DNA from: Passalora sequoiae
Lineage: Eukaryota; Ascomycota; Dothideomycetes; Mycosphaerellales; Mycosphaerellaceae
Direction of reading: 5' to 3'
Assembly (NCBI GenBank): GCA_013248845.1
Contig: WSQC01000026.1
Coordinates: forward strand, 124,001 to 188,000
Length of the DNA stretch: 64,000 bases
Made by a program: the position numbers and the translations under genes. Below, one piece after another: positions 22,961 through 34,630 of this stretch (position 1 is its first letter; each line of letters begins with the position of its first letter). The notes under the pieces are model-generated. The model did not search any database, was not told the DNA's origin, and worked only from the letters and a program-made list of their open reading frames with translations.

Positions 22961-24958
22961 ATGGACGATCAGATGCCTGATGACGGCCTGAAATGGTTCG
23001 GCGAGGGCTTTGATGGCTTTCCCAAACGGCTACCGGACGACTGCGTCGAATACATGATCTACGTACTCGATGACAAACTGCAATCGTTGATCGACGTCCG
23101 CGCCAAGCTCAGCGAGATTCTCAAGGCGGCGAATGAGCTCAAGAAGAAGTACCTCAAGGACTACATTTGGCAACGGGACACTTTCGAGCTCGAGATCAAA
23201 CCCAAGGCTGCAAGCACTCAGTCGACAATACCACATCACCTTCGCGGCCGGACCAACTATGGCGACTCTGTAGCAGATGAGTGGGTTGTTGTCTTTCTGC
23301 TACGAGAACTCAGCAAGCAGTTTCCTGATGCTTGGATTCGTGTATACGACACAGACGGCGAGTTCCTGCTCATCGAGGCTGCCAATTCTCTGCCTAAATG
23401 GCTAAATCCTGAGATTGCTGAGAATCGTGTCTGGATCAACGAGGGCCATGTCAAAATCATTCCTACAAAGTCTAACGTCTCACCGCAGAATATTAGCATA
23501 CAAGCTGCTCTATCGGCCATCAAGACCGACTCCAAGACGTTCCTCGTAGATGACAGACTGGAGCAGGAAGCATTCTACAGACTACGGGAGTATCCTTCCG
23601 CTATCTCCTCTTCTCTGCACCACGCTCTCATCACAATTCCAAGAAGACTTGCATACATTTTGCATCGCAATCCTGCTTATGTTTCACCTGCTGTCGAGTC
23701 ATTCTACTTGCGAGATCCCGTCAGCTTGAAGCCACTCACCACGAAAGATACAGCGACTCTAAACTTTCCACCAGAGGACTTTGTAACTGTGAGCATTAGA
23801 TTCACGAAGGTCGGGTATGCTCAGCTGCGAAGCCAGATATTCGATACGCCACCTGCTTGGGTCGGGATCACGCCTCGCTTGAAGGACGAGAAAGTGGTCA
23901 TCGGTATGAAATTGACGTGTGGCTTCGAGATGCTTGTAGCGGATCCGCAGAACCAGGACAAGCGAGTCGTGCGCGAGATTAGACTGCTGCAGGGAGACAT
24001 TGAGAGTGGGGAAGAACGACTGCCGGGCGATGCAGAGCTCGGTTCATGGCCTCAGACGCAAGACGATGAAAAGTGGCTAGATATCGACTACAACGACTTC
24101 GAATCTGAGCTGTCTGGCAAAGGTGGCAACAATCAGAAAGCTGATGGCGGCTTTGGCGATCAAGGTGCCCAGGATAATTTACGCAAAATAGTCTCGCGCT
24201 TCGAAGACTTTCTCAAGGATGATGGAGCTGGCGCAGAAGGCATAGACGACTTGGACGAGGACGACGAGGAAGAAAGTGGAGCAAGCACAGTTGAAGCCGA
24301 CAGCGAGCCTCTAGATGAGGCAGATATGAAGAAGCAAGGCATGCACCCCGAAACTGAAGAAGCCTGGTTCGATGATGCCATGAAAGATGTACAATACATG
24401 AGTGATGATCATCTCATGGAAAGCGGGCTGCTCGACGAAGCCAGAAAGCTTGCATTACAAGACGAAGAAGACGCCAGCGACGTGGACGAAGACGAAGAGA
24501 TGCGCAAAGTCATCGAGCTCATGGAGAGAGAGCTCAAAGATCATGGTGCGCTCGACCTTGACGAGAAGCAGAAAGGTAAGGGCAAAGCGCCTATAAGACG
24601 ACAGCAGGGCACTGCTGTTGGAGCAAAGCCCGCCTTTGGGCCAGAACGTCCACCACACATGCAGATTGCCAAGAAAGGCGTCCAATTCGAAGTTGAAGAA
24701 GAAGCGGACGAAGAGATAGGTCCCGGCGACGGCGAACTCAGCTCAGACGATGAGGAATTCAATGACGTTGATCTCGGACTGGCAAAGAACATGCTCGAGA
24801 GCTTCAAAGGACAAGCAGGCATGAGCGGTCCTGCAGGGAATCTGATGAAAGCCCTGGGTGTTGGGATGCCGAGAGACGAGGGCAGCGTCGAGGAGGAGCA
24901 AGAAAGCAACCGAGATGTCATGGCGATGAATGAGTTGTGGCAGAGAGGAAGAGCATGA
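22961..24958 (+). CDS. ECD: SGT1/ecdysoneless (ECD) family protein
   Basis: A single 665-residue open frame without introns. The N-terminus (DDCVEYMIYVLD, then YIWQRDTFELEI, then GDSVADEWVVVFLLRELS) is the conserved start of the SGT1/ecdysoneless family (human ECD, suppressor of GCR2), and the full-length fold covers about residues 20-360. The C-terminal 300 residues are acidic and low-complexity, with several Asp/Glu runs such as DDLDEDDEEE; in metazoan ECD this region is phosphorylated and binds the R2TP adaptor PIH1D1. Known roles are in splicing and cell-cycle progression, and in yeasts in expression of glycolytic genes. This is not the unrelated kinetochore/HSP90 co-chaperone Sgt1. A second Met four codons downstream is an alternative start. 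It is divergent from PCP1. Confidence 0.9.
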   Translation: MDDQMPDDGLKWFGEGFDGFPKRLPDDCVEYMIYVLDDKLQSLIDVRAKLSEILKAANELKKKYLKDYIWQRDTFELEIKPKAASTQSTIPHHLRGRTNYGDSVADEWVVVFLLRELSKQFPDAWIRVYDTDGEFLLIEAANSLPKWLNPEIAENRVWINEGHVKIIPTKSNVSPQNISIQAALSAIKTDSKTFLVDDRLEQEAFYRLREYPSAISSSLHHALITIPRRLAYILHRNPAYVSPAVESFYLRDPVSLKPLTTKDTATLNFPPEDFVTVSIRFTKVGYAQLRSQIFDTPPAWVGITPRLKDEKVVIGMKLTCGFEMLVADPQNQDKRVVREIRLLQGDIESGEERLPGDAELGSWPQTQDDEKWLDIDYNDFESELSGKGGNNQKADGGFGDQGAQDNLRKIVSRFEDFLKDDGAGAEGIDDLDEDDEEESGASTVEADSEPLDEADMKKQGMHPETEEAWFDDAMKDVQYMSDDHLMESGLLDEARKLALQDEEDASDVDEDEEMRKVIELMERELKDHGALDLDEKQKGKGKAPIRRQQGTAVGAKPAFGPERPPHMQIAKKGVQFEVEEEADEEIGPGDGELSSDDEEFNDVDLGLAKNMLESFKGQAGMSGPAGNLMKALGVGMPRDEGSVEEEQESNRDVMAMNELWQRGRA

Positions 24959-25322
24959 CGCGTTAGCGCTGCCGCCAGCCCATCTCTATTCCTTCATACG
25001 CTGCACATCGTCTGTTCCTCCTGGGTGCTAGAAAAAGCCCAACATATCCAGCGTCACCGTTTGACTTGAAAGGCGCGTCTGCCGCTTCTGTTATTGATGG
25101 CCACTCTTCTGCGACTACGAATCCTGCTTCTGTGCCGCCACCCCACTTTGCGAGGTACGCGCGCGGTCAAGCGCATGCAACAGTATACTCATGAGAAGCA
25201 TTCCGCTCTTTCCGTCGTGCCAGAGTACTCCATCGACCTCATGTCAAAACTACCTTCAACAACCTACTTCAGCCCAAGTCCCAAAAAGATACTGCTGCAA
25301 CAACCTAATACCCCAAACCTCA
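24959..25322. other. Intergenic
   Basis: About 360 bp between the SGT1 stop and the pseudogene end. A plus-strand frame crossing into the pseudogene is its antisense shadow. Nothing else is supported. Confidence 0.5.
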
Positions 25323-26011
25323 TCATCCATCCATCTTCTCAACCACAACATTCGCAACCCCCAACACATTCCCAGCCTGCCGCAACGCCTCCCCAGCCAC
25401 AACCCTCTCGCCTCTCCTCCTCAGTAATCGCAACCGTCCTCGCTCCAGCGAGCCGATAAACACCCTCGACAATACCCCGCTTCAAGAACTCTCCCACCTC
25501 ACAATTCAGCTCCAATGTCTGCATATCTGCCGCTGAGTCGCGAGGCTTGCCGGCCTCATCTCGTAGAGTGTTGCATATAGTGGTCGAGCCTCGTGGTCAG
25601 CTGGACGTCACGATAGTCGATTTTGGCGATGAGGCTTCGGAGGCTTTGGCACGAACGTCCGAGGGCGTCGATGACGATTTGGGCGGTCGATTTCGGGTTT
25701 GTTTAGGTTGATGCTGGTTAGGAAAGTGGATGGGGTGCGCGTAGCATATACGTGTAAGCATTAGCAGTCGTTTGTTCGATGGAGAGGGTTATTGTTTGGG
25801 TTTCGGAGCTTTTTTGATGCGGGTTGAATGATCCGGTTTGGGATTGGTCACTGTGAAAGCAGCAGACTATCACCAGTTCACGCGTACCTCTCGAGACCAG
25901 TATCGTCGCGAAAACGGCCATAGCGACGATGTAGCGGGCAGTGAAGGGCGAGGATGTGTCAAACGAGAGCGATGAAAGGCAGGCTGAGTCGAACATGGAG
26001 CTGTAGGCCAT
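25323..26011 (-). pseudogene. Probable frameshifted gene remnant with one TM segment
   Basis: A start at 26011 reads MAYSSMFDSACLSSLSF, then a hydrophobic segment ARYIVAMAVFATILVS, then a GTACGC donor and a CAG acceptor. After this the protein-like signal hops between frames. The pieces, in order, are ITLSIEQTTANAYTYM, then AQIVIDALGRSCQSLRSLIA, then LNCEVGEFLKRGIVEGVYRL, then RVVAGEALRQAGNVLGVANV, ending at a stop at 25325-25323. At least three single-base shifts are needed to read through, and no plausible introns explain them. I do not recognise the family. It may be a decayed gene or a set of assembly indels; a chance succession of open stretches remains possible. Confidence 0.45.
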
Positions 26012-26191
26012 ATCGTGGTCACAGCGGAGGCCAGGGGATGGCAACATGATATGTAGGGACAGAATTGTCGAAACTTATGCCAAATCCTGATATATTGGCG
26101 TATTTTGTATTAAGCTCTTTATACCTGTGCATGCTCGATCATCTATATACATTTCCTTCGACAAATCCATAGGCTTCACGTCCCAGCAATC

Positions 26192-28681
26192 TCAGATCGT
26201 GAACGTTCCGCGTGCCTGGATATCCAACACGCTCTTCCCAACAAAGACCTGATACGTCCCCTTCGGCTGCACCCACTCTTTCTGATCAGAATCCCAAGTA
26301 CTAACATCCTTCTTCCGGAGCCCAAAGACGACCCTCTTACTCGCACCAGGCGCAAGCGGAGTCTTGACAAACCCGCGCAGCGCCCTCGTGCGAGACCCAG
26401 GAATCTGCAGATACAGCTGACTGACCTCAGCGGTAGAGTAGTCGCCAGTATTGGCGATCGTCAACGAGACCGTGCCGACTTGGTCCAGAAGCCCCGTGGT
26501 CTCAAGATCATTGATATTGATCTCCAATGTCGAAGAGTACGAGAATTTCGAGTACGTCAACCCATACCCGAACTCATACCTTGGCGTCACACCCCTCGCC
26601 AAAAAGGAGCGATAATCGATCTCAACACCTTCAGTAAAGCTGACTTTCGGATCAATCTCATCGACAGGCGCAATAGCCGGTCCAAGCAAATCGCCATAAT
26701 CACTCTCCGTTTTCGCTAACGTATACGGCATGCGCCCGGAAGGACTCACTTCCCCATACAAAATCTTGACCAGAGCTCGACCAGCGTCCTGACCTGGAAG
26801 GTGCGCGAAGATCAGAGCTGTGACGTTTGGGTGCTCGATCCAGGCGTCAACTATGCGGGCACCAGCATTGTGAATGACGACGATCGTATTGGAGCACTGC
26901 GCAGCAACATTCTTCACGAGCTCGTCACTGCGTCTATCAGTAAGGCCATCCCATCGGTCCCAGCCCTCACTGGAATACTCGTTCAAGAAGACGATCGCCG
27001 CATCGCTAGCGCCTTCGACAGCAGGATTCGTGTTGGAGGAGTCGAAGTTCCAAAAGAGTTGTGTGCCATCTTCCATCGCCCGATTCGTGAGAGCGTCAAA
27101 AGGGGTGCTGAGGTACGGTGGAGTGTTCGAGCCCGAGCCTCCACCCGTGAAAAGGACGCCTGGAAAAGCGTGGGGAACGTAGTCCCCTATCCAGTATGTA
27201 TTGTAGACCTTCTCGCCGAGGAATTGCCAGTTGAAATTGAAGAGGTCGAATGATGTATTAGCACCGAACACGCCAGAGACGAGATCTGAGTCAAAGAGCT
27301 GCTGCACTGTGGCGTCGTAGCCGAAGAAGGAGAGGACATTGGGTTTGTTCAGGGGTAGAGCTTTGTCAGTGTTCTTGACCAGCACATGGCCTTCGATCGC
27401 CTGCTGTAAAATGCTTGGTGCGGAAGCAGGGTCGCGAGCGTTGACGAAGGTGTGAGGAGTGCTGAGGTTGCCGGACTCGGCAAAGCCAAGTCCATAAGCT
27501 GTGGCTGGGAAGAAAGGCCAATCCTGCCCCATCTGGTACCATGTCGCGATCGTGCGTAGTGCCATGTCTTCGAGGCGTGATCGGCTAAGGGTACCACTCT
27601 GTACTGCTTGAGCAAGCTGGCTGCCATTCCAGTACGACGAGGTGGGCATGACCACATCAAGACCGTTCTTGGCAGTGGAGAAGGAGTGCTGAGCGTCCCA
27701 GTCGGAGACAACAAACCCCTTGAAGCCAAGTTCGTCCTTCAGGAGCTGATTCTGCGTGTAGTCGTTGTCGCAAGCATAGCTACCGTTGATGCGATTGTAA
27801 GCGCACATGATAGATCCAGTACCGGCTTCGACCGCATCTTGGAAAGGCCATAAGTAGACTTCGTGCAGTGTCTTATCGTCCACAAGCACATCGAGAGCCA
27901 GACCTTTGGGATTGAGTGTGGATACTGTGCGGTTAGTCTCTTGTTCGTATGCCAAGAAGTGCTTCGTGCATGCGATGACGCTTTCTTGCATGCCTTTGAT
28001 GGTGGGCGCGACCAGGTTACCGTCAAGGTATGGATCAGCACCGAAGCCCTGCAAGCGTTCAGCCTTAGCTATGTAGTCAGGGTCGTTGATACCGCTGCAC
28101 TTACTTCCCAGTTCCGACCACCCTCGGCAATACGCCCAATTGGTCCCACGACCGGGCCCAAAGCGACGTTGACGCCTTTCTAGGAAGTTGTTAATATTGG
28201 ACCGTAAACGCTCTATTATGTCAGCAACTCACCCTCTGGAATTCGGCGCCCATGTATTTCCCTCTCTCATATGCTAAGTCCGTGTTCCAACTGGCACCGA
28301 CCGAGATTCCAGATGCAAATGCACTGACGCCATCCTGTGCGCGTACACCATTGCCTGCATCTTGAAAGCATAGTCCAGGAAAGCCAAGTCGAGGTATGCT
28401 TCCACTAATACCCGAGCAGGAGTTGCCGCTCGATGTTGTGCCGCCAACAGAGTAACCAAGAGTGATGTTGTTCAGCTCGGCCAGTGTCAGATTGGCGATG
28501 AAGGCTGAAGCCTTTGCATATGCTGACGCCCAAGGGTCGGAAGCGGGCAGGGCTATGTGTTGTGAGCACGGTAGGTCTACGGTGGGCGACCAGCATCACA
28601 CTTACTAACAGCAGACGCAGAGACTGATAGGGCAATGATCAGAAGCACAGCACGAATTGCGCGGAACCTGGGGGACTGCAT
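26192..28681 (-). CDS. Secreted GH3 beta-glucosidase
   Basis: Four exons, 28681-28606, 28552-28233, 28179-28105 and 28048-26192, give about 775 residues. The N-terminus is a signal peptide (basic start, then AVLLIIALSVSASA). The GH3 TIM-barrel carries GFPGLCFQDAGNGVR, ALGPVVGPIGRIAEGGRNWE, the KHF motif (about 186) and GFVVSDWDAQHS, where Asp (about 273) is the expected catalytic nucleophile. The C-terminal alpha/beta sandwich includes GQDAGRALVKILYGEVSPSG, and a fibronectin-III-like domain ends the protein near the usual length. It should act outside the cell on cellobiose and other beta-glucosides. Exon borders rest on clean GTAAGT and GTGAGT donors and preserved phase. The signal peptide is split from the mature part by intron 1. 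Confidence 0.93.
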
Positions 28682-30023
28682 CTTGGATCTGACAGGACAG
28701 GCTGAGCTCGGGAAAGTGTGGACGACGAAGTACATTTGTATAGCATGGCATAGCGGATACTGGGACGCAAACCCTGATCCTGCACGACATAGTAGTGCTC
28801 AAGCGCTCGGACTGCAGTGGGCCAGCTTGCCGGAATTCGAGGGTCTTCGGTGTACATTGATCCGTAATCCCCAACGAGAAAGCATGAGCTTTGAGCGTAA
28901 CGGGTCGTCAGCATGGTAACGTGACCGAAGAGGCATGGTATATCCGCTATTGCGGCGGCTTGAGGCAAGTCTGGTTAAAAGATAGATGAGCAGTGGCCGG
29001 GATATGCTCGAAACGGTACATGTATAACCAAGGTTTGCAGGAGCGGCCTTTTGGTGGGCATAGCTTGAGCGGTAGAACAACCTGCTCGTATCAACCTCGA
29101 CCTTAAAGCATCCGCATCGATCTTCTCCAGCCATGCCGGGCCTGTCGAAGGTCGGAAGTGCACATCGTGAGTGATCAGTCTGTCAGCGAAGTCCACGAGG
29201 CGCACGTGGGAGGTTGAGCATGCGGACATTAATACGGGCAGTCGTGTGACCGAAGCATATCAAGCAATGCAAGCATAATCCAGGCAGTCCTCGTGCTGTT
29301 ACAGGGATGTCGAATTGGGTTCCTGGAGCAAAGTTGTGGAGACTCGCGGGGTCGTGTGGGCCGCCCTCTCATGCCGAAGATGAGCCAACCGTCTCGAACG
29401 CCTATGCGGCACACTGGCAAGAAATCGCAAGAGATGTAACGGACTCGGTCAGTCGAAGGCGGCAAGACAGCACGTCTCGATGCCGATAGTATCTGCCAGG
29501 GAGCAGGGCGGTACGGGATTCTTGGTCCACGGCCGGCTCGTGGCGTTTCTGCTATGTGTTTACCCGCTGGAGCAACTTGGGCGAGTGGCTTCTTCGATGG
29601 CGAGCGGATTACGAACCGACCGTGTACAAGTCACCTGGATCCAAAGGTCCAAGAGCCGAAGAAGCAAAGGACAGGTACGAAAGACTGCCACTACACTTTG
29701 CTGTCTCGAGAGTGCACAAGTGGCTGTGGGAAGTCCTCTGTGATTTCCGAGAGCAATGCTTTCGCTGTTGTAGCATGGTCTGTTGCAGCCGCAAGGCGTG
29801 CATCGATATCACTGCTTCTCTTGACCGCCATTTGCCTTACAGTGCGTCCCGGACACATACCACTGGGACTGTGGGCCTAATACCATGATATGACAGGACT
29901 GGACTCTGAGAGCGCTGGTCTGAGCAATCGAGCATTGCCGTGGGACCGTAAGTTCTTGCCTTCGCATTCGATGCTGCGCTCCATACGCTCGGCCACATCT
30001 CGTGTGCCTTAGAGCTGTGTCCA
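28682..30023. other. Intergenic interval, 1.3 kb
   Basis: This should include the promoter of the beta-glucosidase, next to 28681. Plus-strand frames at 29480-29888 overlap each other in different frames; one contains a protein-like stretch (about 29575-29700), but no exon structure or family could be supported. Confidence 0.45.
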
Positions 30024-30872
30024 TCACCTTCTCTCTTCTGCCTGTGCTCTCCGATCCAACACCTTGTCCACGATGCCCCACTCCATGGCCTCCTCTGCAC
30101 CCATGAAGAAGTCCCGCTCCATGACTTTTTCGATCTCCTCCAAACTCCTCTCAACAGTGAGATGTCTCTGGTATATCTTGTTGAGTTGCTCTCTCACTCT
30201 TAGAATCTCCTTGGCATGAATCGCAATATCACTCGCCTGCCCACTGTAACCTCCACTAACCTGATGCACCATTATCCTCGAATGTGGCAAACAGTATCTG
30301 GAGCCCTTTTCTCCTCCACAAAGCAACAAGCTACCCATCGAAGCCGCCTGACCGAGGCAGATTGTGGTTATAGGGGACTGGATATACTGCATGGTATCGT
30401 AGATGGCGAGGCCAGCAGTAACGGAACCGCCAGGAGAGTTGATGTATAGGGAGATGGGTTTGCTAGGGTTCTCGGCTTCGAGGAAAAGAAGTTGAGCTAC
30501 AATCGAGGCGGAGGTTGTCTCTTCCACTTCGCCATTGAGACAGACGATGCGTTCTTTTAACAAGCGGGAGAAGATGTCATCTGGTCCTCGTCAGTCGGGT
30601 GTAATGCTATCGTGTCTACATGTCGTACAGGTATGCCAGCCGCCGCCCTTTGATCATCAGTCATTGCTTTGAAATGTAGTCTCGCTGTGGCATACCACTG
30701 TTTCTGTCACAAAAGGCATTGGCAATGCCGAGCTGGGTGGTTTTGCAGGCGTCGCATTGTATGTTGGAGAAAATGGTGGGAAGCTCGATATCGCTCTCGA
30801 TTGTCTTCGCGCAAATTGTCGCAGTACATGAGATCGCGTTGCCCGCAGGCTCGATCTGGCGATGTGCTCCAT
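30024..30872 (-). CDS. CLPP: Mitochondrial ClpP protease subunit
   Basis: Three exons, 30872-30696, 30647-30629 and 30580-30024, give 250 residues. Exon 2 is a 19-nt micro-exon coding GGGWHT plus the first base of Tyr, and restores MPFVTETVGGGWHTYDIFSR at the mature N-terminus. Residues 1 to about 50 are Arg/Ser-rich with no acidic residue after Glu2 and form a mitochondrial presequence. The catalytic triad is present: Ser146 in QAASMGS, His171 in RIMVHQ, and Asp222 in MERDFFM, with a two-residue insertion relative to human ClpP between His and Asp. ClpP forms a tetradecameric matrix protease that works with an AAA+ unfoldase (ClpX); no ClpX gene is in the window. The gene is divergent from another probable mitochondrial gene across 139 bp. 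Confidence 0.95.
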
Positions 30873-31011
30873 CGTGCGTGTGATGCTCGTGTTTCGAGAA
30901 AGCTGTAGATCGAGGTGAGCTTCCGGGACGAAAGCTTGCCTGAACTTTCCTCCGACAAAGCTCAACTTCACTTCTCCATCTGGACAGCACAGTAATTCTG
31001 GTCATTCACAC
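30873..31011. promoter_or_regulatory. Short bidirectional promoter, CLPP / 31012 gene
   Basis: Only 139 bp separate the two start codons, so the promoters must overlap. Within it TTCGAGAA at 30893-30900 is the inverted core of a heat-shock element, 21 bp from the CLPP start. Further GAA and TTC units near 30922-30950 are not regularly spaced. Control by Hsf1 is plausible for ClpP but is inference. Confidence 0.45.
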
Positions 31012-32222
31012 ATGCAATATGTGATGCGCTTGGATCGAGGGCGGCTCTCGAGCTCGACGTACCGATACTTCAACTTAGCCACGCCATATTCAGCCAGATC
31101 TGTAGTGCGACGTGCGCACAGCACAAGGAATGAAGATGTGTTCACGATCGACGCACAACCCACCGAAACCAGCGAAGATGGCAGCAAAACGCTTCGAAAG
31201 CGCGAACATGGCGAAAAGAGCTTACCAGTACCCGCCATGATGGATCCGATCCGAATTCAGGCAAAGGACAAGCATAAGCAGCGAAAGCCATTGACACTGG
31301 AAGGAGAACGAGTAGAGCCAACGGAGTTTCAGAAGAAGCTGTCCGCAAACGTATACGGTACTATGATTCACCTACCAACAATATCTATTCTTGCGCTAAC
31401 GGTATTATGTCAGCCCACGCACTAACGACTCCGATTCGAGCATGTCGTCTCTCGCACGCAAGCCTACCATCCCACTTCCTCGTCCGCTTCGCTGCGACCT
31501 TGCCTATTCCTGAGCTAGAAGAGGCTGTCACGGACATCATAAAGCAGCCTACGAAGTCGAAACCAATCATCGAGCAAGCCATCGACGCCCGCCGCACTGG
31601 CACATCTTCGAGCTACGTCCTCGCCAGCGCTGCCACGATCGAGAGTCTATATCCCAACGAGAAAGGAGGCAAGGGCCAATGGCGGCGGCTAGTGAGCGAG
31701 CGTATGGAGGATGCTTACGCCTTGCGCGCAGGAAGGAATGTCAAGAACACGACGAAGGATTGGATTTCGCCTTCTGACACACCAGTCAAGGTCTTGACGG
31801 CGTTGAGGGAGGATGTCGTGAAGAAGCTTGCATGGTGCTTGGAACAGGTCCTGGACGATGATGATCCAATATCTGTTGGATTACTGGCGCAGACTGTGCT
31901 CGAGAATATGGGAGATGAGAAGCATGGTGAAGAGGGGCAATTATTAGAGGTAAAGAAGCTACCGCGGGTGTTGCATGTCGAGAACCCAAGCAGTCATCAG
32001 GATTCTGAAGGCAATCAACCTGATACGCCACGGGAGGAGATGATGGAGAGGTCAATGTATGACCTGGGCAAAATGCTGGGTCCTGAATTGTGCGAGAAGT
32101 TGAAAAACGAAGTCTTCGGCGAATGGAGGCACGATCAGACGCCCGTTCTGCTACGGCATGGAAAGAGTGTGAAGACGATGCTGGCTCTCGAGAAGCTCAA
32201 GAATTATGTCGAGGATGTATGA
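31012..32222 (+). CDS. Conserved-looking mitochondrial protein, function unknown
   Basis: Exons 31012-31357 and 31414-32222 (56-nt intron) give about 384 residues; the join reads SANVYAHALTTPIRACRLSH. The first 40 residues are rich in Arg, Ser and aromatic residues (SSSTYRYFNLATPYSARSVV) and look like a mitochondrial presequence. The core contains LPSHFLVRFAATLPIPELE, a basic stretch after EKGGKGQWRR, and a C-terminal helix-rich part. I do not recognise a named family. The composition and mitochondrial targeting would suit a factor for mitochondrial gene expression, but that is a guess. The start could also be the Met at 31024. It shares a 139-bp promoter with CLPP, which supports a mitochondrial role only indirectly. 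Confidence 0.78.
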
Positions 32223-34630
32223 AACACTTAAAACCCATTTCCGAGCTACTGCACCTTCTCCGCTGCCACGATTGGTTGCCGCGGCAAACAATAGCTGGTC
32301 TGCGCTTGTGCCCACAATCTGCTTCACTTGACTTGATACAGTTAAAGTCGCAGGAATGAGCATGGTGTCGAGCGCGTGTACCGGATATTCGTACGATCTA
32401 GATGCGCAAAGTTTGCACACATGCGGGAATAGTCACTGCCATAGATGTTGACCAGCATTCTCGCCGGTGACGGAGACTGGATGTTTCGCTGGCTGACCAT
32501 GCTGCGACTCGACAACACCAACTATCAACACCAGCCTGACATTTGTGTGTACGTACTGATGCCAGATGCAAATCGGGATCCAGTTCAACCAATAACGCAT
32601 TCGAGTATTCTACACGATAGGATATCCATGGCAAATGCTAGAGGACGTCTTCCAGCCTCGCGGTATTATCATGTTCACTAAATTGCGCCGAGAATTATAC
32701 TCCCTATTTATCCTGCTGTCAAGCTTCGATACTTCGATAGCCATCTTCCTTCCCAGCATATCTTGAGCGTATCCAGCCTCGCAAAGCGCCAATAGCAAAT
32801 GGGGATCCACTGACCTGCTATCGAGTTCCGCATTCGTAGGATACAGATACTTGTAGCACAGATGCAGATAGGTAGCGCAGTGGTTCAGCAGTTCAGCGAT
32901 TCGTGGAAGTCGTTACAAAGCCCATGTCTTTATGACAGAACATTGATACGCTTTCCATAGTCAGGGTACACATCGTCCGCACGATGGCATTCCGAGCCTC
33001 GCGCATCTCCACAAACCGGCAAGTCAGCATGCTTCGAGCCAGTCAGGGTACGCAGACACGACTTCTCGAAGACGGTTATACCTGTTCCTTCAGGCTGGCT
33101 CGTCATTCTTCATCAACGTTCCGGTCGTTGCCGCATTGTACAGGCTCATCGTGCTGCGAGGGGTTGTTCAACGCATGATGTTGTTATCTACGACCACAAA
33201 TTACGGGGACAGATGTCTCGCTGGATCTCCCGTCCCTGCCCTCATAGAAGGGCTCCATAGTGCCTTGGATACCGCTCAGCCTGTATATCAACCGCTGTTC
33301 CTCAATGAAGTCCTGCGTGTATCCTACGTAGGTGCGTTGTTCTGCTGCGGCAGGATGTTGTCCCAGGTGTTCTGTGCCGCAGGAACAGGCGGCAGCCGAC
33401 TTCTGGCTAGATTGTGAGAGACGAATGAATCTTACATACAAGGTTAACTGTGTGCTGTACAAACTAGGGCAACACATATCTACAACCTATCATGCTGCGA
33501 ATACTAACACGGAGCGTGTGGCATGGTAGCCTGTTCTGGCAGGACCAACAGAGGATTATACGGAAGGCGTGATGTTGATGGCCAGGAATAGGGAGATTGC
33601 CATCCTGAAGCTCTGGGGAACCACCATCTGGCTTGAGGGCTCCGAAGAAGACAGGAGATTTCTGCCGTACCAGGTCGATAGGCAACTTGAAGACTGCAAT
33701 CACGGATCCTGACCTTGCCATTACTTTAATATGGTCTGAAAGTATCACATCGACGGAAACGGAGGCGGCTCGCATATTGGTGCGTGGCTGAGCACTCGAT
33801 GCGTGGCTGAGCACTCGATGCTGGCACTGATCGCTTGGCATTGGCGACGAGTGCCTGCAAATCTTCAGGAGGCTCTATAACTGTCGACAGGTTCATGCCA
33901 TGCTCGCAGGCATTCCAGCATCAATGAACAGATTCCCACCGACGGATATGATGCTTAGTCGGAATATTTGCACTAGCCCAAGAGGCTCGCTGTGAGCTTG
34001 TCAAGAAAGCAGAGGTCGAAAGCCACTTCCTTCCGATAAGGTATACTGCCTTTCAATTATCCTCACTGGACGCCATCATGTCGGTCTCCGCGGGGACACA
34101 TGACAACTTTACGAGCAATGTTCGGTGTCAGCGCCTGTGGTGCTGCCGTATGCGTTGGATTTTGATACTGCGCTGTTCAGGTCTCAGCTAGATTGCGACT
34201 ACAGCGGCTCCAGACTTGTGGGGCGCTGAAAAACGTATTCCATCACTAGATTATGTCAGCCTCCCTTGTGACTGCCGGTTGTTTCCGAAGGGACTTACTG
34301 TACATACTGGGTGCTGAAAATGACGCTGACTTATCGCTAGCTGAGGTCTGTCAAACCAGCTAAAGCCATCATCAAGATTCCAGCTCGCTCCCTACGAACC
34401 CATAAGCTCCTCGCATAACCCTTCAGCTGCGCCTTTGTCCATAGCATTAGCATTTGGAAGGCACGAGCATGACCGGTCGTACAGGTGACATCGCAGAGTA
34501 CTGATTGAGAACCCAAGCGACGGGATCGTAGGAGTATGGTCAACAGCGAAGCAGTCGCTCGCCACTCTACGTCGAAGATATCATCACATCCCCGTTGACC
34601 CGAGGCACGTCTTCGCCAATGTAGATGTGT
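32223..34630. other. 2.4-kb interval without a supported gene
   Basis: All frames are short and lack domain-like features. A 19-bp tandem duplication lies at 33782-33819. No tRNA, transposon end or spliced gene was recognised. Confidence 0.5.
33782..33819. repeat. 19-bp direct tandem duplication
   Basis: The unit GCGTGGCTGAGCACTCGAT occurs twice in direct succession (33782-33800 and 33801-33819) without mismatch. It looks like a recent slippage or tandem duplication event in noncoding DNA. Confidence 0.85.
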
